Assembly (NCBI GenBank): GCA_900546635.1
Contig: URDS01000008.1
Location: forward strand, 1 to 52,923
Direction of reading: 5' to 3'
DNA: 52,923 bases
Source of the DNA: an uncultured Eubacteriales bacterium
Lineage (GTDB): Bacteria > Bacillota > Clostridia > Oscillospirales > CAG-272
Under the pieces are notes generated by a model. It was not told the DNA's origin and did not search any database. It saw only the letters and a list, made by a program, of their open reading frames with translations. The first letter of the stretch is position 1; each line of letters opens with the position of its first letter. The translations under genes were made by a program, and so were the position numbers. Of this stretch, positions 29,855 through 40,100 are shown one piece after another.

Positions 29855-32254
29855 ATGAAGAAAAGCTTTGCATTGTTTTTCACAGCAACCGTTCTGCCGC
29901 TTTTCGGACTGTTTACCGTGTCCGCGGCGGCATATACCTTTACGCCGGGCAGCGAGGCTGTCGTGTATGTGGACGGCGCTGCGGGCAGTAATTCCAATAC
30001 CGGCGCGTCCGCTTCCGCGGCTGTTCAGACGCTGGATCAGGCTTATGCGCTGCTGCGCAAGAGCGGCGGGGGCACCCTTGTCGTTTCGGGAGCGGTTTCG
30101 GTTCCCGGCAGTTCGTTTGCGCCTGCTTCGACAGACGGCGCGGTCCTGTATACTTCGGTATACGGCGGGGTGGATTACCGTACACAGGGAGCGGCGCTGA
30201 AAGTTGCCGCTCATATGGCGTTCAATAACGATACTTATTTCGACGATATTCGTCTGGAGATTGAAAAGAGCAATCTGATTCTATCGGGACGGTATCACAA
30301 TTTCGGCATCGGCGCGGGGGTTGATTGCGTGAGTACCGCTTCCGCTCCGATCAATTTCCCGCTGCTTGTCGGCGGATACAACGACCCGGCCACCATAGCC
30401 ATGGCAAGCACGGACAAGAGCTACACGCTGACGGTCGCGGGCGGCGCCTGGCAGGGACTCATGGGCGGCAATCGCCGCGGCAGCAGCACGAAGGCCATCG
30501 GCGTTCTGTCGGGCGATATTGCCGTGCTGATTGAGGGCGGCGTTTTTGACAAGGGCAGCGGTTCGCAGTATGTCAGCGCCTCAGGCGCCTGCTTTCATAT
30601 GGGGCGGCTGTATATGGAGATCACGGGCGGCACATTCAATGAGGATATCTATATATATCGGCGGCTGGGCACGCTACCGTCCGACGCTTCGCTGAAAGCG
30701 GATTCGGCGAGTAAGGCGCAGACGGTTGTGCGGCTTCTCGGCGGCAATTTCAACGGTTCGTTGTTTACGGCCAATGAGACGCCGGGCGCCGCCGAAATTT
30801 GGAGCGACGTCTGCATCGTCGTGACCGACGCGGCGTTTTCCTCCGCGAGCCGGCTGTATAACCGCGGCGTGCTCGGCAGCGTGGTGATTCGCTGCTCTGC
30901 GGAAACCGAGGCCGCGTTGCTTGCGCACTGCGACGGCGCCTTTTTGTTTTCAAATTCGCTTGACAGCGCCGCCGGCGCGACGACAACCGCGCATTTTTCG
31001 GGATGGGTCAATTCTTTGCAGGATCCGTACGTGGTGGAAAAAGACGGCGTGTTCTACTATTGCTTTAGTTCCGGCGCGAGTGTAAACGGCGTCACGTATC
31101 CCGGAATCAAGATCGCCGCTTCCACGGAAATTCTGTTTTCAAATATGTCGTATAATTCAGTTTCGGTTTTCAATGCGGCGAAGACCGATATTCCAAACGC
31201 GAAAAAGGAATACTGGGCGCCTGAGATGCACTATTTCAGCGCGGAGGAGGTCGGCGCGGCCGATGCGGGCTGGTATATTTATTTTGCCGCCGACGACGGG
31301 GAAAACGCAAATCATCGCATGTATGTGCTGCGCGCGTCCGACCCCGAAGATCCGACGAGTACATATTCGATGGTCGGCCAGCTTGTGACCGACGAGGACA
31401 AGTGGGCGATTGACGGCACGGTGCTCAAATACGGCGGGAAGCTGTATTTTGTCTGGTCAGGCTGGCCGGGAGATGTGAACGGCTGCCAGAATCTCTATAT
31501 TCAGGAAATGGAAAATCCGTATACGATGAAAACGGGCAAACGGGTTTTGATTTCCACGCCGACATACGATTGGGAGACAAAGGACAGGCCGCTTGTCAAT
31601 GAGGGGCCGCAGGCGCTAGTCCTCGACGGTACGACGCATATCGTGTATTCGGCCAGCGGAAGCTGGGGAAAGAACTACTGTCTCGGCGTGCTGACGCTGA
31701 CCGGCGACGACCCGCTTGTCGCGTCGAACTGGTATAAGCATCCAAAAACCGTGTTTTCCTCCGACGCAGGCGCGTCACGGTACGGAACGGGGCATTCGTC
31801 CTATGTGCAGAATTATCATGACGGCAGCTTTTGGATGTATTTTCACGCCAATCCTTCGCTGACGGTATCTGCGGGGTCAAGCTGGTGGGCGGATCGCGAG
31901 GTCTATGCGCAGCCTTTCACGGTCAAGGAAGTCAGGATTAACGGCAAAACCTATTCTTTCCCGGATTTTGGAACGCCGCTCGCGCCGTCTGCCGCGCGCG
32001 GCGTCACGGTGACGTCGCCCGACTTTTGCGCGGGCGGGCATTGGTATGGCGGCGCGGGAGGCGTTTGCAGAATCTGCGGCGCGAAAGCGCCCTTGACCGG
32101 ACGTTACAAGGATGTGAACGGGGACGGATGCACGAATACGCTGGATGCGCTGATCGTGATGCGTTGGATGCGCACGGGTGAGCGTCCGGCCTCGCTTGAC
32201 GACGTGCTTTGGATTTTGCGGTATGCAGCCGGCACGCTGCATATCGACCGTTGA
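29855..32254 (+). CDS. Secreted GH43-like glycoside hydrolase with dockerin-like C-terminus
   Basis: A 799-residue secreted protein with signal peptide MKKSFALFFTATVLPLFGLF ending near VSAAA. Residues about 30-370 are a repetitive beta-rich region (VYVDGAAGSNSNTG start, then MGGNRRGSSTK and repeated GG-F motifs), probably a beta-helix. Residues about 385-700 look like a five-bladed GH43 propeller with plausible acid residues Asp390 (QDPYVVEKDG), Asp520 (WAIDGTV) and Glu583 (NEGPQAL). GH43 enzymes attack arabinose- or xylose-containing glycans. The last about 55 residues hold one good dockerin repeat (DVNGDGCTNTLDALIVMRWM) and a worn second one. A TATAAT at 29784 is a possible promoter element. 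Closely related to the next gene. Confidence 0.8.
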   Translation: MKKSFALFFTATVLPLFGLFTVSAAAYTFTPGSEAVVYVDGAAGSNSNTGASASAAVQTLDQAYALLRKSGGGTLVVSGAVSVPGSSFAPASTDGAVLYTSVYGGVDYRTQGAALKVAAHMAFNNDTYFDDIRLEIEKSNLILSGRYHNFGIGAGVDCVSTASAPINFPLLVGGYNDPATIAMASTDKSYTLTVAGGAWQGLMGGNRRGSSTKAIGVLSGDIAVLIEGGVFDKGSGSQYVSASGACFHMGRLYMEITGGTFNEDIYIYRRLGTLPSDASLKADSASKAQTVVRLLGGNFNGSLFTANETPGAAEIWSDVCIVVTDAAFSSASRLYNRGVLGSVVIRCSAETEAALLAHCDGAFLFSNSLDSAAGATTTAHFSGWVNSLQDPYVVEKDGVFYYCFSSGASVNGVTYPGIKIAASTEILFSNMSYNSVSVFNAAKTDIPNAKKEYWAPEMHYFSAEEVGAADAGWYIYFAADDGENANHRMYVLRASDPEDPTSTYSMVGQLVTDEDKWAIDGTVLKYGGKLYFVWSGWPGDVNGCQNLYIQEMENPYTMKTGKRVLISTPTYDWETKDRPLVNEGPQALVLDGTTHIVYSASGSWGKNYCLGVLTLTGDDPLVASNWYKHPKTVFSSDAGASRYGTGHSSYVQNYHDGSFWMYFHANPSLTVSAGSSWWADREVYAQPFTVKEVRINGKTYSFPDFGTPLAPSAARGVTVTSPDFCAGGHWYGGAGGVCRICGAKAPLTGRYKDVNGDGCTNTLDALIVMRWMRTGERPASLDDVLWILRYAAGTLHIDR

Positions 32255-32312
32255 GGGCGATGCTTTGAGCGGAATCGTCTTTCAGAAAAAACAAATGCAG
32301 GAGATGGAATCT

Positions 32313-34541
32313 ATGATTATCAAACCTTTGACCAAAGCGTTCCTTATGCTTATGCTTCTGATGACCGGGATGCTGCTGCTCAGTGCGTGCGGCGGGGATC
32401 AGGATGGCCGTGCGGTTGTGTATGTGGACGGGGAGACGGGCGCGGATACCAACGCGGGCACCAAAGGCGCTCCGGTGGCCACGCTGGAGCGCGCGTTTTC
32501 AAAGCTGGAGGCGGGCGGTACCGCCGTCATTTCGGGCAAAACGACCGTGGATGCGCCCTTTTCCTATGCAGGCAATACCGAAACGGTGGCGGTGACCTCG
32601 CTGTTTGGCGGTACGGACTACCGCGAGGCGGGCGCGCAGCTTTGCGTGAACGCCGACATGACGTTCGGCGGCGGCGTGTTTTTCGATGACATTACGCTTT
32701 TGATCGGAGAGAGCGGACTGACGTTTGCCGGCGGCTACGGTGACATTGGCTTCGGCGCGGGCGTCGTCTGCGAGGCGACCGGCGCTTCGATCCGTATGCC
32801 GGTGGTTGTCGGCGGTCAGAATGAGCCGAAAACGGTGGAAGCGGCTTCCTCGGACAAAAGCTATACCGTTTACGTCGGCGGCGGTACGTTTTCCGGTCTT
32901 TCGGGCGGAAACCGGCGCGGACTTTCCTCGGCGCGCGGCCTGCTTTCCGGCGATATTGCCGTGCTGATTGAGGGCGGAACCTTTACCGGTCAGCACGGGC
33001 AGAGCGTCAGTCTCGCGGGCAGCAGCTTTCATTCGGGCAATTTGTATATGGAAATCAGCGGCGGAACCTTTTCGGGGAGCGTGTATGCGTACCGCGCAAT
33101 GGGATCTTTGCCGATAGACAGAACGCTTGCGCCGGACGGCGCGCACACGGGGCGCGCGGTGCTGCGCATTTCGGGCGGCAGTTTTGAAAAGCCGATTTAT
33201 ACGGCTGACGACACTGTGCGCGAGATCAAAAATTACAGCGATCTCACCATTGTTCTGACCGGCGGTGAATTTGCCTCCGGCGCGCAGTTTTTCAACCGGG
33301 GTATGCTCGGTTCCGTGCTTCTTCGGTATGACGCGGCGCGCTTCGGCGATACGCTGGACAAATTGCTCGGCAGTACGTTTGCACTGTCTGCGGATACCGA
33401 AATCGCCCGCACGGAGACGGTTGAAGCTTTCTTTTCGGGCGCGCTTTCCAGCCGCCCGGATCCGTGGATCGTCGAAAAGGACGGCGTGTATTATTACTGC
33501 TATGCCGAGGCTGTCTCGGGCTTAGCGGGTATCACCGTGGCGGCAAACGGCGGAATTGTGATGGGGGATCTGGATGCTTCCGCGGTTTCGGTGTTTAACG
33601 CGTCCATGACCGATATTTCCAATGCAAAGCATGAATATTGGGCGCCCGAACTGCATTATTTTGACGCGGACACGGTAGGCGAGTCGGACGCCGGCTGGTA
33701 TATCTATGTTGCGGCGGATAACGGCGACAATGAAAATCACCGCATGTATGTGCTGCGCTCGACGGTTCCCGAAGATCCGCAGTCCACGTATAAAATGATA
33801 GGCGAGCTTGAAACCGACGGCGACCGTTGGGCGATCGACGGAACCGTGCTGGTCCTGGACGGCAAGCTGTATTTTGTGTGGTCCGGCTGGGCGGGCAGTA
33901 CCAATGTCTCGCAGGATATTTATATTCAGGAAATGGAGAACCCCTATACGATGAAAGCGGGGGCGCGCACCCTGCTTTCAAAGCCGCAGTTCTCGTGGGA
34001 GACTGAGGGGAATCCGGATGTCAACGAGGGACCGCAGGCGCTGATTTTGGACGGCACGGTACATATTATTTATTCCGCAAGCGGAAGCTGGACGCGCTAT
34101 TACTGCCTCGGCGCGCTGACGCTGACCGGGGACGACCCGCTGCGCGCGCAAAGCTGGACAAAGAGCGAGGCGCCGCTTTTCCGGGAGAGCGAGGCCAATT
34201 CCATGTACGGCACCGGGCATTGCTCGTTTGTGACCGATGCGGCGGGTGACGGGGTGATTTATTATCACGCCAACAAATCGCTTACCGTGCCGGAGGGCTC
34301 CAGTTGGTGGACAGAGCGGGATACCTATGCGCAGCGTTTCGGAACGGTTCAAAAGGAAATCGGCGGCAAGACGTATACCTTCCCGGATTTCGGCGAACCC
34401 TGCCCGGCTGACGCGATGCGCGCGGTGTCCGTGCGCGCGGCCGACTATGAACCGAAAGGAACGCATTTGTATGCCACGCGCACAAGCCGCGACGGTTCTT
34501 GTGACCGGTACTGCTGCATTTGCGGCGCTGCCGCCGAATAA
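32313..34541 (+). CDS. GH43-like lipoprotein, paralogue of the preceding gene
   Basis: A 742-residue predicted lipoprotein (lipobox LLSACG, Cys near residue 24). The same order as its neighbour follows: VYVDGETGADTNAGTKGAP, beta-helix-like region with SGGNRRGLS, then a GH43-like propeller with Asp383 (RPDPWIVEKDG), Asp509 (WAIDGTV) and Glu572 (NEGPQAL). It lacks the dockerin and ends after a CCICGAAAE cysteine motif that also occurs before the dockerin in the paralogue (CRICGAKA). ATG 32313 follows AGGAG by 9 bp; upstream in-frame starts overlap the preceding gene. The pair arose by tandem duplication, giving one released/docked and one membrane-held form. Confidence 0.8.
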   Translation: MIIKPLTKAFLMLMLLMTGMLLLSACGGDQDGRAVVYVDGETGADTNAGTKGAPVATLERAFSKLEAGGTAVISGKTTVDAPFSYAGNTETVAVTSLFGGTDYREAGAQLCVNADMTFGGGVFFDDITLLIGESGLTFAGGYGDIGFGAGVVCEATGASIRMPVVVGGQNEPKTVEAASSDKSYTVYVGGGTFSGLSGGNRRGLSSARGLLSGDIAVLIEGGTFTGQHGQSVSLAGSSFHSGNLYMEISGGTFSGSVYAYRAMGSLPIDRTLAPDGAHTGRAVLRISGGSFEKPIYTADDTVREIKNYSDLTIVLTGGEFASGAQFFNRGMLGSVLLRYDAARFGDTLDKLLGSTFALSADTEIARTETVEAFFSGALSSRPDPWIVEKDGVYYYCYAEAVSGLAGITVAANGGIVMGDLDASAVSVFNASMTDISNAKHEYWAPELHYFDADTVGESDAGWYIYVAADNGDNENHRMYVLRSTVPEDPQSTYKMIGELETDGDRWAIDGTVLVLDGKLYFVWSGWAGSTNVSQDIYIQEMENPYTMKAGARTLLSKPQFSWETEGNPDVNEGPQALILDGTVHIIYSASGSWTRYYCLGALTLTGDDPLRAQSWTKSEAPLFRESEANSMYGTGHCSFVTDAAGDGVIYYHANKSLTVPEGSSWWTERDTYAQRFGTVQKEIGGKTYTFPDFGEPCPADAMRAVSVRAADYEPKGTHLYATRTSRDGSCDRYCCICGAAAE

Positions 34542-34633
34542 TGCGCGAAAAATCCAAATGCGAAAATCGAACGCGCCAAACAAAAGCTTTCCGCTGTGTA
34601 TGATGCGGAAAATAAACCTTTTTCGGTAAGCTG

Positions 34634-34688
34634 AAAAACGCCCCGCCGCCGGCGACGCATTTTGCGTGTCCGGCGGCGGGACGTTTTT
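34634..34688 (+). terminator. Bidirectional terminator between convergent genes
   Basis: AAAAACG plus CCCCGCCGCCGG (34634-34652) pair with CCGGCGGCGGG plus ACGTTTTT (34670-34688). Very stable, with A-run before and T-run after, serving both the GH43 lipoprotein gene and the convergent chitinase-like gene. Confidence 0.85.
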
Positions 34689-34821
34689 GTATAAAGATGC
34701 GTTTTACGTTTTTCAAAGAAGTTGAAACGGCGTGTCTTTGCCTCCATGCGCGCGGGTATCGCGCGCCTTTGCTTTTCTTTGGGCGTGCGGAGCGGTATTT
34801 TGGACGGCTTTGTTTTTGTGC

Positions 34822-36570
34822 TTACTTTGTCATAAGCGTAAAGCGCATAAAGAGCGCGGCGGCTTCGGCGCGGCTGGTGGTCTGCGCGGGTTCGAGGCGC
34901 GTTTCGGTCCGTCCGCTGATTAAGCCGGCCGCCGAGGCCCACTGCATGGCGCTGAGCGCATAGGGGCTGATGGCCGCCGCATCCGAAAACGCGGACAGAT
35001 CGGCTGTCTTTTTGGTATCGTAGCCCTTATATTCCGCGTAGCGGAAAAGAACCGCGGCCGCCTGTTCTCGTGTGATCGGGGCGTCGGGCGCAAAAAGATT
35101 GTTTTCATGGCCGTGCAGAATTTCGTTTTGGTACGCCCAGGCAACGGCGTCTGCGTAGTAGGCTTCTTTGGAAACGTCGGCGAACGGCGCGGATTGGTTG
35201 ACTTTCGGCGTTCCCTCAAGCCGGTACAGAAGCGTTGCAAACATGCCTCTTGTGGTCGATGTGTTCGGGGAAAAGGTCGTGGAGGAGATCCCTGTCATGA
35301 GCCCGTTTTCACTGACGAAGCGGACGGCCGCATAATACCAGTCGGTTGCGTGTACGTCAAAGAACGGGTTGACCCAGAGTCCCGCGAGGGTATTGTACGC
35401 GCTCTCGATCAAAACCTCTTTTGAATCCTGGGACAATTCCCAGAATCCGACGCCCGCAAGGCCGAGTTCGTTTGCAAGCTCGGCTTTTTTCGCCACTGAA
35501 GCGGCGTCGTCATAGGAAATGAACGTATTGTTGCCGTACAGATAGGGGACTTTGGCCTGCGCATGGTACAGCTTTGCATAGGCCGCGTTTGAAAGATAGT
35601 TTTCGGCGATTGCGGTATAGGTGATGGCTTTGGCCGACTGCCAGGCGCTGTACAGCCCGTTGTTTTGCCCGGAAACGCCCGTGTAGATGTATCCGTACAG
35701 CGGAATGCCCATGACGAGCTTGTCCGCGGGAACGCCGCTTTCGAGATAGCTTTGGATCCCGTCGTATACGCTGTTTTTATATTGCGGCGAGTCCTCTTTC
35801 GGCATGTACAGCGGCGCGTTGAGGTCGGCATAGTCGTCCCAGGGGCCGTGCATATCGTAAGCCATGATGAAAATATGATCGACAAGCGCGGCCACTTTGA
35901 CCGGTTCGATCTTTTTCAGATAATCGCGGCTGGCCGCACCGGCAATGGTCAGGTCGTATTTTCGGCCGTCTTTTTTTTCAAGCGCGTCCAGCTTTTCGCG
36001 CACGGCCGCGAGCAGAAGCGTGAAATTCTCTTTGTCCTCCGGCCGGTTCCCGTTGCCGCTGAGTCCCCCTGAGACCGGATATTCCCAGTCGAGGTCGATC
36101 CCGTCGAGGCGATGCTCCGAAATAAAATCCGCGCAGCTTTGCGCAAAGATCTCGCGGTTTTCCTTTGTGGACGCCGTGATGGAGAATTGGTCGGAGTAAT
36201 CCCATCCGCCGACCGAAATCAAAATGCGCAGGTCGGGATAGGCGTTCTTCAGCGTGCGGAGCGCGGCGAAATTCTTTTTGTCTGTCGCCGGGTCGGCAAG
36301 CGCGATTTTGTATGTATCCTTGTCTATTTTTGCAAATGCATAATTGATCTGCGAAAGCTTGTGCGCCGGAATTTTATCGGGGGTGTACCCGCGATACGTG
36401 GCCCAACCGGCGTAATAGCCGACAATGGCTTTATTTTGAGACGCGGCTGCGGAAATATCCGTATTTTTCTCTGATATGAAAAGATTGCCGGCGTCGGATT
36501 TCTTGAACAGCGCCTCCATTGGAATGATAAACAGCAGAACAGCCATCAAGACTGAACAGATTTTCCTCAT
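34822..36570 (-). CDS. Surface GH18 chitinase-like protein with SLH domains
   Basis: A 582-residue exported protein. An N-terminal hydrophobic segment (VLMAVLLFIIPMEALF) acts as signal or anchor. Residues about 47-395 form a GH18 TIM barrel: IVGYYAGWATYRGYTP, ILISVGGWDYSDQF, and the catalytic DGIDLDWEYP at 156-165 with Glu163 as proton donor, then MAYDMHGPWDD and GFWELSQDS. Three SLH modules (about 400-582: WYYAAVRFVSENGLMTGIS, YADAVAWAYQNEILHG, ALSAMQWASAAGLISGR) bind secondary wall polymer. GH18 enzymes cut chitin or GlcNAc-containing glycans; spore or wall remodelling is also possible. AAAGGAG precedes the ATG. Confidence 0.9.
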   Translation of the reverse strand: MRKICSVLMAVLLFIIPMEALFKKSDAGNLFISEKNTDISAAASQNKAIVGYYAGWATYRGYTPDKIPAHKLSQINYAFAKIDKDTYKIALADPATDKKNFAALRTLKNAYPDLRILISVGGWDYSDQFSITASTKENREIFAQSCADFISEHRLDGIDLDWEYPVSGGLSGNGNRPEDKENFTLLLAAVREKLDALEKKDGRKYDLTIAGAASRDYLKKIEPVKVAALVDHIFIMAYDMHGPWDDYADLNAPLYMPKEDSPQYKNSVYDGIQSYLESGVPADKLVMGIPLYGYIYTGVSGQNNGLYSAWQSAKAITYTAIAENYLSNAAYAKLYHAQAKVPYLYGNNTFISYDDAASVAKKAELANELGLAGVGFWELSQDSKEVLIESAYNTLAGLWVNPFFDVHATDWYYAAVRFVSENGLMTGISSTTFSPNTSTTRGMFATLLYRLEGTPKVNQSAPFADVSKEAYYADAVAWAYQNEILHGHENNLFAPDAPITREQAAAVLFRYAEYKGYDTKKTADLSAFSDAAAISPYALSAMQWASAAGLISGRTETRLEPAQTTSRAEAAALFMRFTLMTK

Positions 36571-36623
36571 TTTTATCTCCTTTTTGTCCGCTGCGGCGCG
36601 CCGCGCGCGGAATTTACGCTGTG

Positions 36624-36652
36624 ATTATATCGCAGGGAGCGGGGCGCTTCAA
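36624..36652 (-). promoter_or_regulatory. Promoter of the GH18-SLH gene
   Basis: TTGAAG (36652-36647), 17 bp, TATAAT (36629-36624). The 5' untranslated part includes a 12-bp palindrome, GCGGCGCGCCGC. Confidence 0.85.
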
Positions 36653-36765
36653 GACTTTATTTTTGGCAGGGCTTCCATCCTTTGAAATGTCGGAAAACCC
36701 GTAGAGCCGTTTGACCGGTTCTATGAAATTCTATCGGTTTTGGCTGACGGCGGCCTACAAATGAA

Positions 36766-36794
36766 TTGACATCTTTTTCGGATCGTGCTATAAT
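36766..36794 (+). promoter_or_regulatory. Promoter of the cobalamin-riboswitch transcript
   Basis: TTGACA (36766-36771), 17 bp, TATAAT (36789-36794), both perfect, directly before the riboswitch. Confidence 0.93.
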
Positions 36795-36805
36795 AAATCC
36801 GCCTT

Positions 36806-37012
36806 AAAACGCATCATGACCCTGTGTCTGTTGAGCAGGCAGAGGCAGGGATGAGGGAAGCCGGTGAGAATCCGGCGCAATACCCGTTGCCGTATGTGCG
36901 GGAGGCTGTCGCTCGTGGCGTGAGCCGGTCATTGGGAGCAATCCTGAGAAGGCGGAGCGGCAGCCGCAGAGCTTTTTGCTCTACACCGTACAAGCCGGAA
37001 GACCTATGATGC
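36806..37012 (+). ncRNA. Cobalamin (B12) riboswitch aptamer
   Basis: The RNA contains the B12 landmarks in order: AGGGAAGCCGGTGAGAATCC (about 36853), GGCGCAATACCCG, a core segment resembling the B12 box (GTCATTGGGAGCAATCCTGA), and the closing GCCGGAAGACCTA (about 36995-37007). An intrinsic terminator follows at 37063-37101. Cobalamin binding should switch the downstream gene off by termination; low cobalamin allows read-through. Confidence 0.93.
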
Positions 37013-37062
37013 TTATATGAGGGCTTGCGTCAGCACGCCCAAAAATGCTCCGCAGGAAAACT

Positions 37063-37101
37063 CGGCTGCGGCAGATTGTCATGTCTGCCGCAGCCGTTTT
37101 T
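37063..37101 (+). terminator. Riboswitch expression-platform terminator
   Basis: A perfect 13-bp stem, CGGCTGCGGCAGA (37063-37075) with TCTGCCGCAGCCG (37084-37096), followed by TTTTTG. Lies between the aptamer and the SLH gene, 60 bp before its start. Confidence 0.92.
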
Positions 37102-37160
37102 GCATTTTCAGCGAGACCCGGCTGTTTATCTGCGGAACAAAAATTGAAAAGGAGAAAGAT

Positions 37161-40100
37161 ATGAAACGGACAACAAGGAAACGGATCGGTCTTGCGCTGG
37201 CACTTTTGTTTGTGCTTGCATTGCTGCCGTCGGCTGTTTTTGCCGCTGAAGCAACGCTTGAGGGAAGTGGGACCGATGAAGACCCCTATTTGATTGCCGA
37301 TGCAGAGGATTTAAAAGCATTCCGGGATTTAGTGAATGCCGAGGCGTCCAGTAAGCTTTGTGCAAAATTGATCGAGGATATTGATTTAAACAGCGAGGCG
37401 TGGACGCCGTTCAATCCTGCGTCCGGCTATGTGACAGAAGCATATGCAGGCGTTTTTGACGGGAACGGGCATACGGTCAGCGGACTGTCAGTTGACGCGC
37501 CCGGCGCCGGTACCACGGATGGAATCGGGTTTTTCGGAACCGTCAACGGCGCGACGGTTAAAAATTTGCGCATTGTCGGAAGTGTCAGCGCGTCCAGCAG
37601 ATTTGTGGGCGGGATCATCGGCAAAACGCAGGGAAGCGTCACGGTGGAAAACTGCTCTTTTCACGGTGTGGTCACTTCAACGGCAAGCGGAAGCAATGCA
37701 AGCGCGGCGGGAATCATAGGCAGAATCAACAGCGGATCGGTAACCGTTCGAAATTGTTTCAATTCCGCGGACGTTACGGGTTTTAATTCTGCCGGAATCG
37801 TCGCATATGGCTCTGCGACCGGCAGTTCGATTGAAAATTGCTATAACACGGGAACCATTTCCGGCTCCAACAGAGCTGGCGGTATGGCAGGCCAAATGCA
37901 TAATAATACCGTTTTCCAAAATTGCTATAACATTGGTAAAATCGGCGGCAGCGCCGCATTTACAGGTGGTATCTCGGCGTTCAACAATCAGAATGCGCGC
38001 AATTGCTTTTACAAAGATGTCGATACGCAGAATCCCGGCGGAAGTGAGGCAGCCGCGGGCGAGGTGCGTCAGATTTCCGAGATTTCCGATTTGTTGATCG
38101 CAATAGGGGAAGCTTTTGCTGCCGACCTAAACGCTATAAATAACGGCTATCCCATACTCAAATGGCAGAGTTCGGAAACACCGGAACCGGCTGTACCGGG
38201 GATCTCTATCGTTTCAGCCGATGGCGGGACCCTTTGGGTACAGACCGGCGGCGATCACCCAAATGCGACCGCATTGAGCGTGCGCTGTGAAAATATGGGG
38301 GACGCTGTCCCGGAGGTCACATGGACATTTTCGAGCGACGAAATTGCGGACATTGAAATCCCCGTAAACGATGCAAACGGCCGCATCGTAACGGCAAAGC
38401 AGGGCGGCGCGCTGACCGCAGCGGCGTCGGTCACTTTTGAGGATACAGTTTATACGGCGGAATATGAGATCAAAATCATTCCTTATTTTACCATGGCGGA
38501 AATTGTCAATGTGGACAAGCCGGGCGCCGTCGCCGTGGGGCAGACCGTTCAAGCCGTTTTGTATATGGAGGGCGGCGGCGTTTACGATCCCATGGATTAT
38601 CCGGATTTGGAGGTGACCTATCAATGGTATCATCGTACAAGCGGCGGCGACACGTCCGTGATTCCCGGAGAAACCGACCGCACCTTTGTCATCTCCGATG
38701 CTTTTGAAGAGTGGGACTATGTGGCGGTTGAAGTAAAATGCGCCGGTGAGATCGTCCATGACAGACAGGATCATCAGGCATGGGTGCGTTCTGCGGATTA
38801 TGGGATTTTATATCCCGTGGCTTATGATGAAGCTTTTACAATATCCGCTGAGGTCAAAACCGATGCACCGCTGTATTTGCCCACCACATATGTCAAGGGG
38901 GATGTCTGCGCCGCTGTAGAATGGAGCAGCAATTCTTCGGTGATTTCCGCGTCGGGCGCGGTCGCGCGTCCGGAGAGCGGCAAAGCTGAGGTGACGCTGA
39001 CGGCCAAGTTCAGCTATGGATCGGCATTCGCAAACCGCACGTTTACCGTTATGGTTTGGTCTGACGACGCCGTAAAAAGTGAAATTGCGAAAAGCGAACT
39101 GGAACGCGCGGCGGAGAGCCTGGGTGCATACTATACGCTGCATCCCGTTTTCGGAACGGATACAAACGTGACCGAAATGCTGGAATCCGATTTGGCGGAG
39201 AACGAAATTTTCGGAATTGACGCTTCTGTCAAACAGGTGGAAGAAGTTTACGGGAATGCGGGTATAGATGAGAATGGCGACATCACTTACTTCTATGTGG
39301 ACCCGAATGCTGTGCCTTCCGTTCGATTCGGCAGTTATCGCGTTACCTTCGCGCTGCATAAGGATGGCGAAACGCTGGAATACGGTCCCGTGTCTGTTGT
39401 TGTATATTGGGATGCGGATCGGGTCAAAGCCGTTATGACCGACGAGATTTTGGACAAGGTCGCAGAAGCCGTTATTTTGGCTGAAGGCGACCAAGCGGAT
39501 CAGGTTACGCAGAATCTGATTTTACCAAAAGCCGTAGACGGGAAAGTATGGACTTTGATCTCTTGGAAATCGTCCAATGAAAAGGTCCTGTCTGTCAGCA
39601 GCGAGGATCAAACAACGCCGGATACACTGTTCGATCCTTATGTGGGCGTCGTAAAGCCGGGCGACATAGCGCAAGAGGTTGTTCTGACGGCGACCTTTAC
39701 CTTCCAGCTCACAAGCGATGTGATCGGTACGGAAAATCCGATTACCCTGCATAAGGTGTTTCATTTAAAGGTGGCCCCTGCCGAAGATGAAACGGTGAAG
39801 GAGATTCGCCGGCAGCTGCTGGCGAAATTGGACACCGGTTTCGAGGCGGCCGGTTTGAGCGATGCGGTGACCGGGGAACGCTTGGCCGCCGACGGCAATG
39901 CGATCTATACGGCGTATCATGATATTCAACTGCCGACGACAAGGGATTTCGGAGTGGACGGAAAATATTATCCGATTACCATCACCAGCAGCGATTCCGA
40001 TGTGATCGCCGCGCCCGATGTAAAAAATGCGGCGCGCGTCGCGGTATATCGTCCGGGCGCGGGTTGCGAAGACGGAATGGCGGTCATCACCGTGACCATT

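Noticed and set aside
36593..36604. Palindrome GCGGCGCGCCGC as an operator
   Set aside because: Short, very GC-rich and downstream of the promoter in a GC-rich leader; chance is an adequate explanation.
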